Numbered from the stretch's first letter, positions 36,901-45,170 are shown. The stretch is 64,000 bases of DNA from Rubinisphaera margarita (GCF_022267515.1 NZ_JAKFGB010000014.1:372001-436000), one strand, 5' to 3'. Program-made: numbers and translations. The notes: generated from the letters alone by a model not told the origin.

Positions 36901-37741
36901 GAGAGTCGAGCCGATGGCCCAGCGCCTGTTCTGGCGACATATAGGATGGAGTTCCCGCGATTCCGCTTTGCGTCTGACTGGCATCATCCGCGGCTCGGGC
37001 GAGACCGAAGTCGGTAATCTTGACCTGTTCGGTGCCGGCTTCGATCAGAATGTTTCCCGGCTTGATGTCGCGGTGAATCAGACCTCGATCGTGAGCAGCG
37101 GCCAGGCCGCGGGCGATCTTCTTTCCGATTCGCAATACGGCTTCGATCTCGAACGGGCCGGTCTCTTCGTGAAGTTCCTGCAGAGACTTCCCGTCGACGT
37201 ACTCCATCACAAGGAACGGCACCGGCGAGTCTTCCACGGCATAAATGCCGACAACATTCTCATGACGGATCGATGCGGTGGCCCGTGCCTCTCTCAGGAA
37301 CATTTTCCGGGCTGGCGATGTCACCGCGAGTTCGGGTTTCATCACCTTGATCGCAACCGTGCGATGCAGTCGTTCGTCGAATGCCTTGAACACGATCCCG
37401 CAGCCACCCCGGCCGAGCAGTTCGGTGATCTCGTAGTGTGCGAGGCGACCGATCGAATCCGGCGAATCGGAAGGTTCCAGAAACGGAAAGGTCGCCTCAG
37501 CGGAATGTTGTTTCCCGCTCGGCTCTCCATCGGTCGGCGCGTCCTGCGCCAGGTAAGTTGCCTTCATCTGCTCCAGAGCAGGAACATCCAGAAACTTGCC
37601 CGAGCGTTCATACTCGACAAGCAACGCTTCGATTCGTTGACGCAAATCGGAGTCCGTGCCACATGCGCGCCGGACGAAATCCGTTCGCTGGCGGGCGTCG
37701 GAGATTGCGAGAGCCTCCGTAAAGATCGTTTGCTCATTCAT
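33980..37741 (-). CDS. Membrane Ser/Thr kinase with leucine-rich-repeat outer domain
   Basis: The 1253-residue protein has four parts. Residues 1-60 (FVRRACGTDSDLRQRIEALL) are the N-terminal helical motif typical of planctomycete kinases linked to ECF sigma factors. The Hanks kinase (103-365) has LLGRGGCGIVFKA, K132, HRDIKPGN with D225, DFG at 244-246 and GTPSYMSPEQA. A membrane helix lies at about 381-400 and a PEGA-like domain at about 415-490. Residues 530-1230 are leucine-rich repeats of about 22 residues, with a core of ten units built on DLSPLxGMPL. The kinase is complete. It is the last of three same-strand genes after the ECF sigma factor and a secreted protein. The LRR ligand is unknown. 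Confidence 0.93.
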   Translation of the reverse strand: MNEQTIFTEALAISDARQRTDFVRRACGTDSDLRQRIEALLVEYERSGKFLDVPALEQMKATYLAQDAPTDGEPSGKQHSAEATFPFLEPSDSPDSIGRLAHYEITELLGRGGCGIVFKAFDERLHRTVAIKVMKPELAVTSPARKMFLREARATASIRHENVVGIYAVEDSPVPFLVMEYVDGKSLQELHEETGPFEIEAVLRIGKKIARGLAAAHDRGLIHRDIKPGNILIEAGTEQVKITDFGLARAADDASQTQSGIAGTPSYMSPEQALGHRLDSRSDLFSLGSVLYVMCSGRLPFRAPKPIAVMNRIIDEKPRDIREIIPETPQWITDVVRKLHHKNPAKRFQTAGEVADLLDDYQRQLQNLDIAAAGKNARLRPAVMIVSLLCLLLFSMGATEATGLTSVSSSVIRLFYPEGTLVIDVGDPQVSVSVDGREIVVSGTGIKELKLKPGSYRFVATKEGQILRQELVTVSRNGREVIRISREPPPETAPDLAEVDVDRRAAEYVLSIGGKIRINDDSTYGETPNITSVENLPPGSFRLTHASLDRNERVTDAGLAAFQGTTNLRGLFMERSPNYTDAGLANFRQNRGLKVINIGESNIDGSCLKYFTNCSELVDLRVGFTRITHENLSLLPSLSGMKTLNCLLLTYTPADDATVADLKQAPHLNFLTLEGTSVSDDGLKHLEDLRELHTLFLTKTKVTQAGFHRISQVLPRTTIHWNERVSNPVPVWTPTADQQTFFDSVARLPIDRQLEVVKNRIRWENPEFGSHVIEKVEDGQIVSLSFNGDGLARLWPVRALPHLRELWISGSHMTHSGLTDLAPLQGLPLTTLDISNSSVSDLSPLRGLNLKKIYCAHTKISDLSPLAGMSLEVLFFWCNEQLSDLSPVAGMPLKYVNCDLCSISDLSPLKGMPLERLAIYGTPVNDLEPIRGMPLWELSCGQTRIVNLSPLEGMKLRRLECAGLPVSDFSMLAGMPLEKLEAGNCGALDTLAPIAGCPLTELDLSGSKVADLTPLAPAPLKVVKLDRTLVADLAPLQGKTLDHLSCNDTRVRDLAALGEATITQLHCSGLDLIDLQPLKSLSLKELTIDLPFHDPAAEELVRDLSVRTINSRSAGEFWEQRRERREELQQFSRSLESLAAADQISALRTKLDEYNDPEKTTLQFSQTDDKVRGLTLSLTEQTRDLTPLVAMTTLEQLTLPGAPARLDLSPLVSLPLRELTCPPELAKNSRETIRRIATLKTVNGTPIDQFLAN

Positions 37742-37882
37742 CGTTACGACTTCAACGCTTCGTTTGGACGGGAGATGATAAAGTGAACACAGGGTGCACT
37801 ATTGGATAGAACTCGACCGGGATTCAAGTCACTCGCGAAAAGCCGGAAGGTGCCCATCATCCCGACGAGTTCCGTCGAACTT

Positions 37883-38425
37883 TCAACGGGTCCCGAACGC
37901 CTGTCGAAGACCGATGCCCATCTCGAGCAATCCCTTCGAATCGGAGTTCTGGACCATTCGCTGAACCTGCTTCAGTTCCTCGGTCGACATCTCCTCGCGG
38001 AAGGCTTCGATCAGCAGCTGACCGATGATTTTGATCGTCCCGTTTGCCACGAGAAACGGGGCCTGCAGCACACCCGACGAACCGAGATTCTTCACCTCGT
38101 AAATGTTGCCGCGTTCATCGCACAGGAAGGCGAGTCGAGTTTCGCCGTAGCCGCCCGAGTTCCATTCGTAGTCGTAGGCAAGGTAGAAGTGCCCCGGGAT
38201 CGATTCGCCGGCATGATTGGTCACGCCCCCCCGTCGCACATAGCTGAAGCTGGTCAGGTCCGCCCCCATGTGAACGATTCCGATAATGTGCTTGGCATTG
38301 TTTGTCGAATCGAGATAGTCCTGAGCCCGGTTGATCGCGGTCGAGGTCTGGGCTTCGCAGAAGCTGGCGGTGACGAGCAGCGAGAAGAGCGCAACGGTAG
38401 CGGACAGACTGCGGTTGGAAATCAT
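37883..38425 (-). CDS. Secreted protein of unknown function in the ECF/kinase series
   Basis: I do not recognise this 180-residue protein. It has a signal peptide (ATVALFSLLVTASFCEAQ) and a mature part of about 155 residues without cysteines, except one in AFLCDERG. The middle has several aromatic beta-strand-like stretches (FYLAYDYEWNSGGYGETR) and the end is helical. ATG 38425 is chosen over 38539 because the signal peptide starts there and AAAGG precedes it. It lies between the sigma factor and the kinase on the same strand, so it might sense or modulate that pathway. Confidence 0.7.
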   Translation of the reverse strand: MISNRSLSATVALFSLLVTASFCEAQTSTAINRAQDYLDSTNNAKHIIGIVHMGADLTSFSYVRRGGVTNHAGESIPGHFYLAYDYEWNSGGYGETRLAFLCDERGNIYEVKNLGSSGVLQAPFLVANGTIKIIGQLLIEAFREEMSTEELKQVQRMVQNSDSKGLLEMGIGLRQAFGTR

Positions 38426-38597
38426 GACGTTTGCCTTTCTGAGTTCAGGAGCGGAAGAGAGCAGCGATTGCGATCCCGTTTCGCTGAACGTGAAAAGGCG
38501 CTGGGATCGCGAGCGTGCGAACCCCGGCCGACCAGGCACTCAGACAAAGAGTGTTTCGCACGTCATCAGTCAGTGCGATTTCTGCGCGTTGAGTACG

Positions 38598-39176
38598 TCA
38601 GCAATTTTCAGAAAAATCGCGAGAACCACGAATCTCACGTCCGAGCCAGGCTTTGGCGTACGCCCAGTGACGGTCGGCGGTTCGCGGAGAGATCTCGAGA
38701 ATTTCGGCGGCCTGCCGCAGCGTCAGCCCTGAGAAATAGACGAGCTGAACGAGCTCAGCCGCCTGCGGATTCACCGTGGTGAATTTCTCGAGCGCATCAT
38801 CAAGCGCGATAAGATCCTCTGCCGGATCTGAGAAGGAGACGGTCATCTGCTCGTGGAACTCATGGCGAATCGCGTTTCCGCCCCGTTTGAGACTCTGCTT
38901 CCGACGAGCGTGCTCGACAAGAATTCGGCGGATCGCAATCGCAGCCGCCCCGAAGAAGTGCCCCTCGTTCTTCCATTCATCGCGACAATGCAGCACGAGC
39001 CGAAGATAGGCATCATGAACCAGAGATGTCGCATGGCGACTGTTGCCAGCGGGTTCGCGAGCGAGATAGGAAGCGGCCAGTTTGCGGAGCTCATCGTAAA
39101 CGTGGGGGAGCAATTCTTCAGCCGAGGACTGATCCCCCGCCTGGACCGCCTGCATCAGTTTTGTGATTTCAGGCAT
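38598..39176 (-). CDS. ECF-type RNA polymerase sigma factor (TIGR02999-like)
   Basis: The 192-residue factor has region 2 (ELLPHVYDELRKLAASYLA, TSLVHDAYLRLV, FFGAAAIAIRRILVEHARR) and region 4 (FSGLTLRQAAEILEISPRTADRHWAYAKAWL). Phrases such as GHFFGAAA and RRILVEHARR are hallmarks of the planctomycete/acidobacterial TIGR02999 group, which commonly sits with Ser/Thr kinases instead of an anti-sigma factor. Here the third gene downstream on the same strand is such a kinase. Target promoters are not visible in the window. I see no anti-sigma gene. Confidence 0.94.
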   Translation of the reverse strand: MPEITKLMQAVQAGDQSSAEELLPHVYDELRKLAASYLAREPAGNSRHATSLVHDAYLRLVLHCRDEWKNEGHFFGAAAIAIRRILVEHARRKQSLKRGGNAIRHEFHEQMTVSFSDPAEDLIALDDALEKFTTVNPQAAELVQLVYFSGLTLRQAAEILEISPRTADRHWAYAKAWLGREIRGSRDFSENC

Positions 39177-39346
39177 GCTGGCCCGCCCCGCTTGTGATTA
39201 CCGACCTGTTCAGCACTGAACTGTCAGTCTACGAGGTTGAGGACGGGCGTACAACTGGAGACGGAATTGTGCGGCCTAAGCTCGATTCCGAAGAAGCTTC
39301 TGAAGCAATGTCAAAAGTCGACGGCGAGAGAAGCGTGGAACGTCGC

Positions 39347-39634
39347 TCAATCCGGGTCGCCGCCCTGGGCGCGGAGGACCGCTACTTCGTCGCCGGGGTT
39401 GACGTGGGTTCGCAGGCGAGCCAGCAGGTGGATGACTTCGCCGGCGGACTCGGCACTGACATCGACAACGACGCCCGGCCAGGTGATCTGGTAGAGTAGA
39501 TCACCGGCGGCAATCTGCTGGCCGGGGCGGACATACCAGGCGGTCAACTCCCCTTCAATCTCCGTCGTCTCACCGATGCCCGGGTTCGGCACCTGAAGCG
39601 CGAGATCATGGAAGCGGCCGGACGACGAATTCAT
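39347..39634 (-). CDS. Lipoyl/biotinyl-like domain protein without the attachment lysine
   Basis: The 95-residue protein is one complete biotinyl/lipoyl fold: PNPGIGETTEIEGELTAWYV, VRPGQQIAAGDLLYQI, then the tip hairpin, then ESAGEVIHLLARLRTHVNPGDEVAVL. In lipoylated domains the tip reads ETDKA with the modified Lys; here the same place reads ITWPG, with no Lys near. So it seems unable to carry lipoate or biotin. It begins 18 bases after lipA on the same strand and is probably co-transcribed. It might be a structural homologue or a LipA partner. Confidence 0.8.
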   Translation of the reverse strand: MNSSSGRFHDLALQVPNPGIGETTEIEGELTAWYVRPGQQIAAGDLLYQITWPGVVVDVSAESAGEVIHLLARLRTHVNPGDEVAVLRAQGGDPD

Positions 39635-39652
39635 AGGGCAGCCGGCGATGAA

Positions 39653-40546
39653 TTAGTGGGAGACCTGGGCAGCCATTTCGCCGGCGTGATAGCTGGAGCG
39701 AACGAAGGGTCCGCTCGCGACCATCGAGAAGCCGAGCAGGCGGCACTGTTCGCCGAGTTCGTCGAACTCTTCCGGCGGAATGTACCGCTCGACCGGCAAC
39801 TGTCCCGGGCCGGGCTGCAGGTACTGGCCAATGGTCAGCATGTCGCAGCCGACGCCGCGAAGATCGGAGGCGACTTCGAGGACTTCGTCCATCGTTTCGC
39901 CAAGACCGAGCATGAGTCCGCTCTTGGTCGGCATCTTCGGGGCTTCGTCTTTCACCTGCTTGAGCAGATCGAGCGACCGCTGATAGCCGGCGTTCCGACG
40001 CACGCGGTGATACAGTCGCGGCACCGATTCCATATTGTGGTTGAAGACATCCGGTCGGGCTTGAATGACCGTCGAAATCGAATCGCGGTTGCCTCGGAAA
40101 TCGGAGGTCAGCACTTCGACCTCGGCTCCGGTCTTCTCGCGAACCGCTTCGATGCATTCGACGAAATGCTGAGCCCCGCCATCGGGGAGGTCGTCGCGGG
40201 TGACGCAGGTGATGACGACGTACTTCAGGCCCAGGCGAGCAGTCGCTTCGGCGAGTCGCTGCGGCTCATCGATCAGGATGTCGCCGGTTTTCCCCTTGGG
40301 AACCGAACAGAATCCGCACGGGCGGGTGCAGACGTTGCCCAGAATCATGAAGGTCGCCGTTTTCTGGGCCCAGCACTCGGTCCGGTTCGGACATTTTGCG
40401 CTTTCGCAGACGGTTTCCAGTTCCAGGTCTTCAATGATATTGGACGTGAACGCCATCTGCGTGCTGGGAAGCGGCCGCTTCAACCATTTGGGGAGGCGGC
40501 GTTTGGGGCGTTCGGGCTCGGGGGTGACGATCGTCAGTTGTTGCAT
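39653..40546 (-). CDS. lipA: Lipoyl synthase
   Basis: LipA is a radical-SAM enzyme that inserts two sulfurs into octanoyl groups on lipoyl domains. The protein has about 297 residues. The auxiliary cluster motif is CESAKCPNRTEC, the radical-SAM cluster motif is CTRPCGFCSV, and the C-terminal Arg-Ser-Ser-Tyr (VRSSYHAGE) supplies the serine ligand. GLMLGLGE and TIGQYLQP are standard. The ATG at 40546 is given; an upstream TTG (40561) adds five residues and cannot be excluded. Upstream is a LipB-like gene and downstream a lipoyl-like domain gene, both same strand. Confidence 0.96.
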   Translation of the reverse strand: MQQLTIVTPEPERPKRRLPKWLKRPLPSTQMAFTSNIIEDLELETVCESAKCPNRTECWAQKTATFMILGNVCTRPCGFCSVPKGKTGDILIDEPQRLAEATARLGLKYVVITCVTRDDLPDGGAQHFVECIEAVREKTGAEVEVLTSDFRGNRDSISTVIQARPDVFNHNMESVPRLYHRVRRNAGYQRSLDLLKQVKDEAPKMPTKSGLMLGLGETMDEVLEVASDLRGVGCDMLTIGQYLQPGPGQLPVERYIPPEEFDELGEQCRLLGFSMVASGPFVRSSYHAGEMAAQVSH

Positions 40547-40691
40547 GAGAGCAGACACCAATCTCTAACAATGAGGTTCCGCATGGCGGGTGTGCACCAG
40601 ATTATAGACGGCAGCGGCTCCGATGCGAATCATGCTCAGAATTCTGCGTCTCTGTTCCTCGGAATCGGCAACCGATCGGCTTGCCAACGGT

Positions 40692-41390
40692 TCATTTAGG
40701 CGAATTCGACGAAGAGATTCGGCTCAGCAGCGGATGGCGGGAGAAAACGGTAATCTCGGTCTGATCCAACCAGCGATTGATGAGATCGACAAGCGAGGTT
40801 TTCACAGCCGGGAGGCCGACTCGCTGCATCGTTTCGGATGATAATGACGAGGAATTCCGCTCTTCAGCGAGCCGATACGTGCGATTGACATTAATATAGG
40901 TCGCGCCCTGAATCAGCGACTGTCGAGCCGCATGCCCGCTGCGGGCAATCAAACCGGTCCGTCCCAGATGCCCTGCTCCGGTGGTAAACGACACCTGGGG
41001 CGCCAGGACTTCGCGGCAAAGTTCCTGAATCAGCCGGGCGAATTCGTCTCGAAACGAAATTGCCGAAAGTTCAGTCTGGGCAAGGGAAAACGTCGAATAG
41101 ACGCCGAGTTGACCGGGACCGTGCTCCCACAACCCGCCCGGACGGATCATCGGAACGGCACTGCGTCGCAATTTCACGAGTTCGGGGTCTTCGTACTCCC
41201 TGCTGGAGATCGCCTCGGTTCCGCTGGAGGTCGATTTCGGGTGCTCGCAGATCAGGATCGCCGCCCGATGAATCCGCGTGGCACGCACTTCTTCGGCGAA
41301 CAGTTTCTGCAGTGCCTGCGCGGACGAAAAGTCGACCTTGCCGAGCAGAAAGAGCTCCAGCGATCGGGGAGGACGAAAGAAAGACGACAT
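40692..41390 (-). CDS. LipB-like protein lacking the usual catalytic residues
   Basis: The 232-residue protein follows the octanoyltransferase (LipB) fold: ILICEHPKSTSSGTEA near the HP-x-x-T-x-G motif, PMIRPGGLWEHGPGQLGVY near RGGQVTYHGPGQ, and ATYINVN near ALNVN. LipB uses a Lys in KICSLG and a Cys in PCG. Here the Lys region reads ARSGHAARQS and the Cys region reads ERNSSSL, so neither residue is evident. It may be a catalytically dead or repurposed homologue. It lies 145 bases before lipA on the same strand. Alignment is by eye, so the residue losses need checking. Confidence 0.62.
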   Translation of the reverse strand: MSSFFRPPRSLELFLLGKVDFSSAQALQKLFAEEVRATRIHRAAILICEHPKSTSSGTEAISSREYEDPELVKLRRSAVPMIRPGGLWEHGPGQLGVYSTFSLAQTELSAISFRDEFARLIQELCREVLAPQVSFTTGAGHLGRTGLIARSGHAARQSLIQGATYINVNRTYRLAEERNSSSLSSETMQRVGLPAVKTSLVDLINRWLDQTEITVFSRHPLLSRISSSNSPK

Positions 41391-41694
41391 AAGTAAATAA
41401 TCGGGTATTGGGACAGAAACGGGGTGTCAACAGGTCATCATATCCCCCAAAACCCTGAAAACAAAGTGGATTTCGCAACCTCGCTGAAGCGGTCTGGTTT
41501 CGGGGAAATCCGCCATCTGAATAAAAAAATCACACATTGGGGTTGAATATCGGTATCGGATGACCGAAGCTCGATCAAGACAACAAATCAATGATTGCTC
41601 ATTCGAGCGCATTCGCACGACGCTTTATATCTATTTGTCAGCCCACATATCTATGTGTGGGATATCTTCCTGTCACAGCTAAGGAGATGTTGTC
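41391..41694. promoter_or_regulatory. AT-rich divergent region before the DUF1559 cluster
   Basis: This 304-base gap separates the LipB-like gene (minus) from the first DUF1559 gene (plus). The half near the DUF1559 gene is AT-rich. It holds the imperfect hairpin CCCACATA (41642-41649)/TGTGTGGG (41654-41661) with one G-U pair, about 34 bases before the ATG. AAGGAG (41681-41686) sits 8 bases before it. Promoter boxes for either gene are not clear enough to call. Confidence 0.4.
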
Positions 41695-42729
41695 ATGTTT
41701 CGGCACACGGAGCGCCGTTCGGCGTTTACTCTGATCGAATTGCTTGTCGTGATCGCAATCATTGCGATCCTGGTCGCGCTTTTGCTTCCAGCCGTCCAAC
41801 AGGCCCGCGAAGCTGCACGACGCTCCGCCTGTAAGAACAATCTCAAGCAGATTGGCCTTGCCCTCCACAATTACCACGACACCTTCAAGGTGTTCCCACC
41901 AGGCTATATTGGCGACTTTGGCCATTACAGCAATTCTGGTGCAACTCCGGTCGTCCATCCCAAGGGGGCGACCAACAACGTCGCTCAGTGGAACTGGACC
42001 GCCTTCATCGCTCCGATGGTTGAACAGGGAGCGGCTTACGATCTGCTTGCAATCAGCGATCGGCACGGAGCCGCGGCTATTGATGACTGGGCCAATACGC
42101 AGTCGACGTTCCAGACACCCGTCTCCGTCTTTCGCTGTCCTTCGGATGCCGGGCCGGATACCGGAAGCGGTTTGCGACGCGCACGCGGCGAGACCAGCAC
42201 CGCCCGTCGCGAGGTTGCCATCAGTAACTACGTCGGCATGAATCGTGGAGCCAACAACACCAACGTCCGTGCCCGGAAACGTCAGTCGACTGGCATCTTC
42301 TATGTCGACAGCAAGACCCGCATCCGCGACATCACCGACGGGACGAGCAATACGCTGCTGGTTGGTGAGCGTTGCTGGCAGTACAAAACGGTGCATCCGA
42401 CCAACGGAAACGTCGTGACGATGAATGCCAACGCCGGTAACGTCTGGGTGACACGGTCTTCGAATGACCCGAACAATGAGTGTAACGGCTGCGGATATAC
42501 CGATTCTCTCGCTGTGACCGGCCTGTCGGTGAATGGGAAAGACATTCTCAACTCGGCCGGCAATGTGGCCCACAATCGCATTCGTGGACGTCTCTCTTCG
42601 CTTCACGCTGGTGGAGTTCAGGTCACCATGGCGGATGGCTCGGTCCGGTTCGTCAGTGAGAACCTGAGCACAACCACCCTGAATCGCATCGGCAATCGTC
42701 GCGATGGCAACGTGGTGGGCGAGTTCTAA
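41695..42729 (+). CDS. DUF1559 pseudopilin-like protein (first of three)
   Basis: The 344-residue protein has a type IV prepilin leader, RRSAFTLIELLVVIAIIAIL, the long N-terminal helix, and a DUF1559 body (AARRSACKNNLKQIGLALHN, YHDTFKVFPPGYIGD). The C-terminal signature H-x9-DG is visible (LHAGGVQVTMADGSVRF), and CNGCGY could form a disulfide or metal pair. The residue before the usual cleavage point is Ala, not Gly. Such proteins are planctomycete-specific and numerous; their role in the envelope is not known. AAGGAG stands 8 bases before the ATG. Confidence 0.95.
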   Translation: MFRHTERRSAFTLIELLVVIAIIAILVALLLPAVQQAREAARRSACKNNLKQIGLALHNYHDTFKVFPPGYIGDFGHYSNSGATPVVHPKGATNNVAQWNWTAFIAPMVEQGAAYDLLAISDRHGAAAIDDWANTQSTFQTPVSVFRCPSDAGPDTGSGLRRARGETSTARREVAISNYVGMNRGANNTNVRARKRQSTGIFYVDSKTRIRDITDGTSNTLLVGERCWQYKTVHPTNGNVVTMNANAGNVWVTRSSNDPNNECNGCGYTDSLAVTGLSVNGKDILNSAGNVAHNRIRGRLSSLHAGGVQVTMADGSVRFVSENLSTTTLNRIGNRRDGNVVGEF

Positions 42730-42795
42730 TCCCCCGACAGCATTCCGATTGTTTCCTGGGATTTTCTCTGTCGGTTCCTCTGTTACGGAGTCTTT

Positions 42796-43839
42796 ATGTC
42801 TACTCTTAAGCCTCAGTCTCTTCGCAGGTCGGCCTTTACGCTGATCGAGCTGCTCGTTGTGATCGCAATTATCGCCATTCTGGTCGCACTGCTTCTGCCC
42901 GCGGTCCAGCAGGCCCGCGAAGCCGCACGTCGTTCCGCCTGTAAGAATAATCTCAAGCAGATTGGCCTGGCGCTGCATAACTATCACGACACCTTCAAGG
43001 TCTTCCCACCCGGATACATCGGCGATTTCGGCCATTACAGCAATTCGGGTGCTACTCCCGTCGTGCATCCAAAGGGGGCGACCAACGGCGTCGCCCAATG
43101 GAGTTGGACTGCCTTCATCGCTCCGATGGTGGAACAGGGGTCGGCGTATGATTTTCTCGGGGTGAGCGAACGGCATGGGGCCGCGGCGATCGATGACTGG
43201 GCCAATACGCAGTCGGCGTTCCAGACGCCGGTCTCTGTCTTCCGTTGTCCTTCGGACGCCGGTCCGGATACCGCGGGAAGTATTCGACGGACCCGTGGCG
43301 AAACGAGCACCACGCTCCGCGAAGTTGCTCTGAATAACTACGTGGGCATCAACCGCGGGGCCAACAGTCTCAACGTTCGGGCTCGCAAGCGTCAGTCGAC
43401 TGGAATCTTCTATGTCGACAGCAAGACGAAGATCCGGGACATCACCGACGGAACCAGCAATACGCTGATGGTTGGTGAACGTTCCTGGGAGTACAAGACA
43501 GTCCATCCGAACAACGGGAATATCGTGACGGCGCAAACCCGGGCCGGCAACGTGTGGGTGACCCGTTCATCCAATGATTCAAACAATGAGTGCGCCGGAT
43601 GTGGCTATTCCGACGCACTGGCTGTGACCGGGTTGTCCGTGAATCCGAAGGATATTCTCAACGGGGCCGGAAACGTCGCTCATTGGAGAATTCGCGGTCG
43701 CCTGTCATCGCTCCACGCGGGTGGAGTCCAGGTAACGATGGCAGACGGTTCGGTTCGATTTATCAGTGAGAACATGAGTACCGTCACCTTGAATCGGATC
43801 GGGAATCGCCGCGACGGAAACGTGGTCGGCGAGTTCTAA
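42796..43839 (+). CDS. DUF1559 pseudopilin-like protein (second of three)
   Basis: The 347-residue paralogue is very similar to the first through its whole length, including the same prepilin leader with Ala before the cleavage point, QIGLALHNYHDTFKVFPPGY, CAGCGY, and LHAGGVQVTMADGSVRF. It lies only 66 bases downstream, which points to a tandem duplication. A 10-bp hairpin without a T tract (43872-43901) follows and may end this transcript. It probably shares a transcript with the first gene. Confidence 0.95.
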   Translation: MSTLKPQSLRRSAFTLIELLVVIAIIAILVALLLPAVQQAREAARRSACKNNLKQIGLALHNYHDTFKVFPPGYIGDFGHYSNSGATPVVHPKGATNGVAQWSWTAFIAPMVEQGSAYDFLGVSERHGAAAIDDWANTQSAFQTPVSVFRCPSDAGPDTAGSIRRTRGETSTTLREVALNNYVGINRGANSLNVRARKRQSTGIFYVDSKTKIRDITDGTSNTLMVGERSWEYKTVHPNNGNIVTAQTRAGNVWVTRSSNDSNNECAGCGYSDALAVTGLSVNPKDILNGAGNVAHWRIRGRLSSLHAGGVQVTMADGSVRFISENMSTVTLNRIGNRRDGNVVGEF

Positions 43840-43871
43840 TCCGCTGAGGCAACAATCCCCTGCCCATCATG

Positions 43872-43901
43872 CGGTGTTGCGGCGTTTCGTTCGCAACACC
43901 G
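43872..43901 (+). terminator. Hairpin after the second DUF1559 gene
   Basis: CGGTGTTGCG (43872-43881) pairs exactly with CGCAACACCG (43892-43901) around a 10-base loop. There is no T run, so this is a terminator-like or mRNA-stabilising hairpin. The rest of the 267-base gap to the third gene shows nothing clear. Confidence 0.5.
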
Positions 43902-44106
43902 TAGCGGTGTGGAGGGTGCGTCAGGATTTCAGACAAAATTTTTGAACGTACATGTTTCGACTTGAACAAATGTCCGACATCAGCGATCGTTGATGCTATG
44001 GACGGCTTCCTGTGGCAATCTGTTTGACCTCCGTCCAGATCGATCCAATTCGTAGTTCCGAGTTCTCGGATTTTTCTGTGTCGGTTGTTCTGTTCAGGGA
44101 GTCCCC

Positions 44107-45162
44107 ATGTCGCCGTGCCGCCCCCATTCTCGTCAGAGATCCGCATTCACGCTGATCGAACTTCTTGTTGTCATCGCAATCATTGCGATCCTTGTTGCCC
44201 TGCTGCTGCCCGCAGTCCAACAGGCCCGGGAGGCAGCTCGCAGGAGTTCCTGTAAGAACAATCTCAAGCAGATTGGCCTGGCATTGCACAACTACCACGA
44301 CACGTTCAAAGTGTTCCCGCCGGGATACATCGGCGATTACGGGCACTACAGCAATTCGGGAACCACCCCTTCGATTCATCCCAAGGGAGCGACAAGTGCG
44401 GGAGGAAACGGGGCCGCACAATGGAACTGGACGGCTTTCATCGCTTCGATGATGGAACAGTCCGCCGCTTACGATCTTCTCGACGTTTCCGGCCGTCACG
44501 GTGGTGCCGCGATCGACGCCTGGTCGGCGACCGGAAATACGTTTCAGACTCCGGTGTCCGCGTTTCGCTGTCCGTCTGACGTAGCTCCGGACGTTGGAAC
44601 GGGTCATCGCCGCGTGCGGGGTTCGACCAGCGGAACACTGCGGGCTGTGGCGATCACGAATTACATTGGTGTGAACCGCGGAGCGAATAACCGGAACGTG
44701 TGGGCTCGAAAGACCCAGGCGAACGGAATCTTTACCGTCGACAGCAAAACCCGCATGAGGGACATCACGGATGGGACCAGTAACACGCTGATCATCGGCG
44801 AGCGATGCTGGGAGTACAAAGTCACGAACCCGGGTTCTGGTGCGGTTGAAACTGTGAACGCCAATGCTGGAAATCTCTGGGTTACCCGATCCTCGAATGA
44901 TGCGGACGTTCAATGCACAGGCTGTGGCTACGGAGACGCTCTTGGCGTGACCGGCCATGAACCTAACACCAAGAATGTACACGACTCGTCCGATGTCCTG
45001 CAGCATAATTACACGCGAGGACAGTTTTCTTCGCTCCACTCAGGTGGAGCGCAATTTGTCCTGGCGGATGGGTCGGTCCGGTTCATCTCTGAGAATCTGA
45101 GTAACGCCACTTACACCCTGTTGGGTAACCGACGTGACGGTAACGTGATTGGTGCGTTTTAA
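44107..45162 (+). CDS. DUF1559 pseudopilin-like protein (third of three)
   Basis: The 351-residue protein is the most divergent of the three. It keeps the leader RQRSAFTLIELLVVIAIIAI, the SCKNNLKQIGLALHNYHDTF block and an H-x9-DG signature (HSGGAQFVLADG), but has an insert around SAGGNGAAQ and a different middle. CTGCGY is kept. It is probably an older duplicate, or one under different selection. A perfect 12-bp hairpin lies 8 bases after the stop. Confidence 0.95.
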   Translation: MSPCRPHSRQRSAFTLIELLVVIAIIAILVALLLPAVQQAREAARRSSCKNNLKQIGLALHNYHDTFKVFPPGYIGDYGHYSNSGTTPSIHPKGATSAGGNGAAQWNWTAFIASMMEQSAAYDLLDVSGRHGGAAIDAWSATGNTFQTPVSAFRCPSDVAPDVGTGHRRVRGSTSGTLRAVAITNYIGVNRGANNRNVWARKTQANGIFTVDSKTRMRDITDGTSNTLIIGERCWEYKVTNPGSGAVETVNANAGNLWVTRSSNDADVQCTGCGYGDALGVTGHEPNTKNVHDSSDVLQHNYTRGQFSSLHSGGAQFVLADGSVRFISENLSNATYTLLGNRRDGNVIGAF

Positions 45163-45170
45163 GACGATTC

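Noticed and set aside
36719..37786. A 355-codon plus frame opposite the LRR kinase
   Set aside because: The kinase domain on the minus strand is certain, with all catalytic motifs.
41638..43536. A 632-codon open frame on the minus strand, opposite the first two DUF1559 genes
   Set aside because: It is antisense to two clear paralogues with family signatures. It exists because GC-rich codon use keeps the opposite frame open, and its composition shows no known domain.
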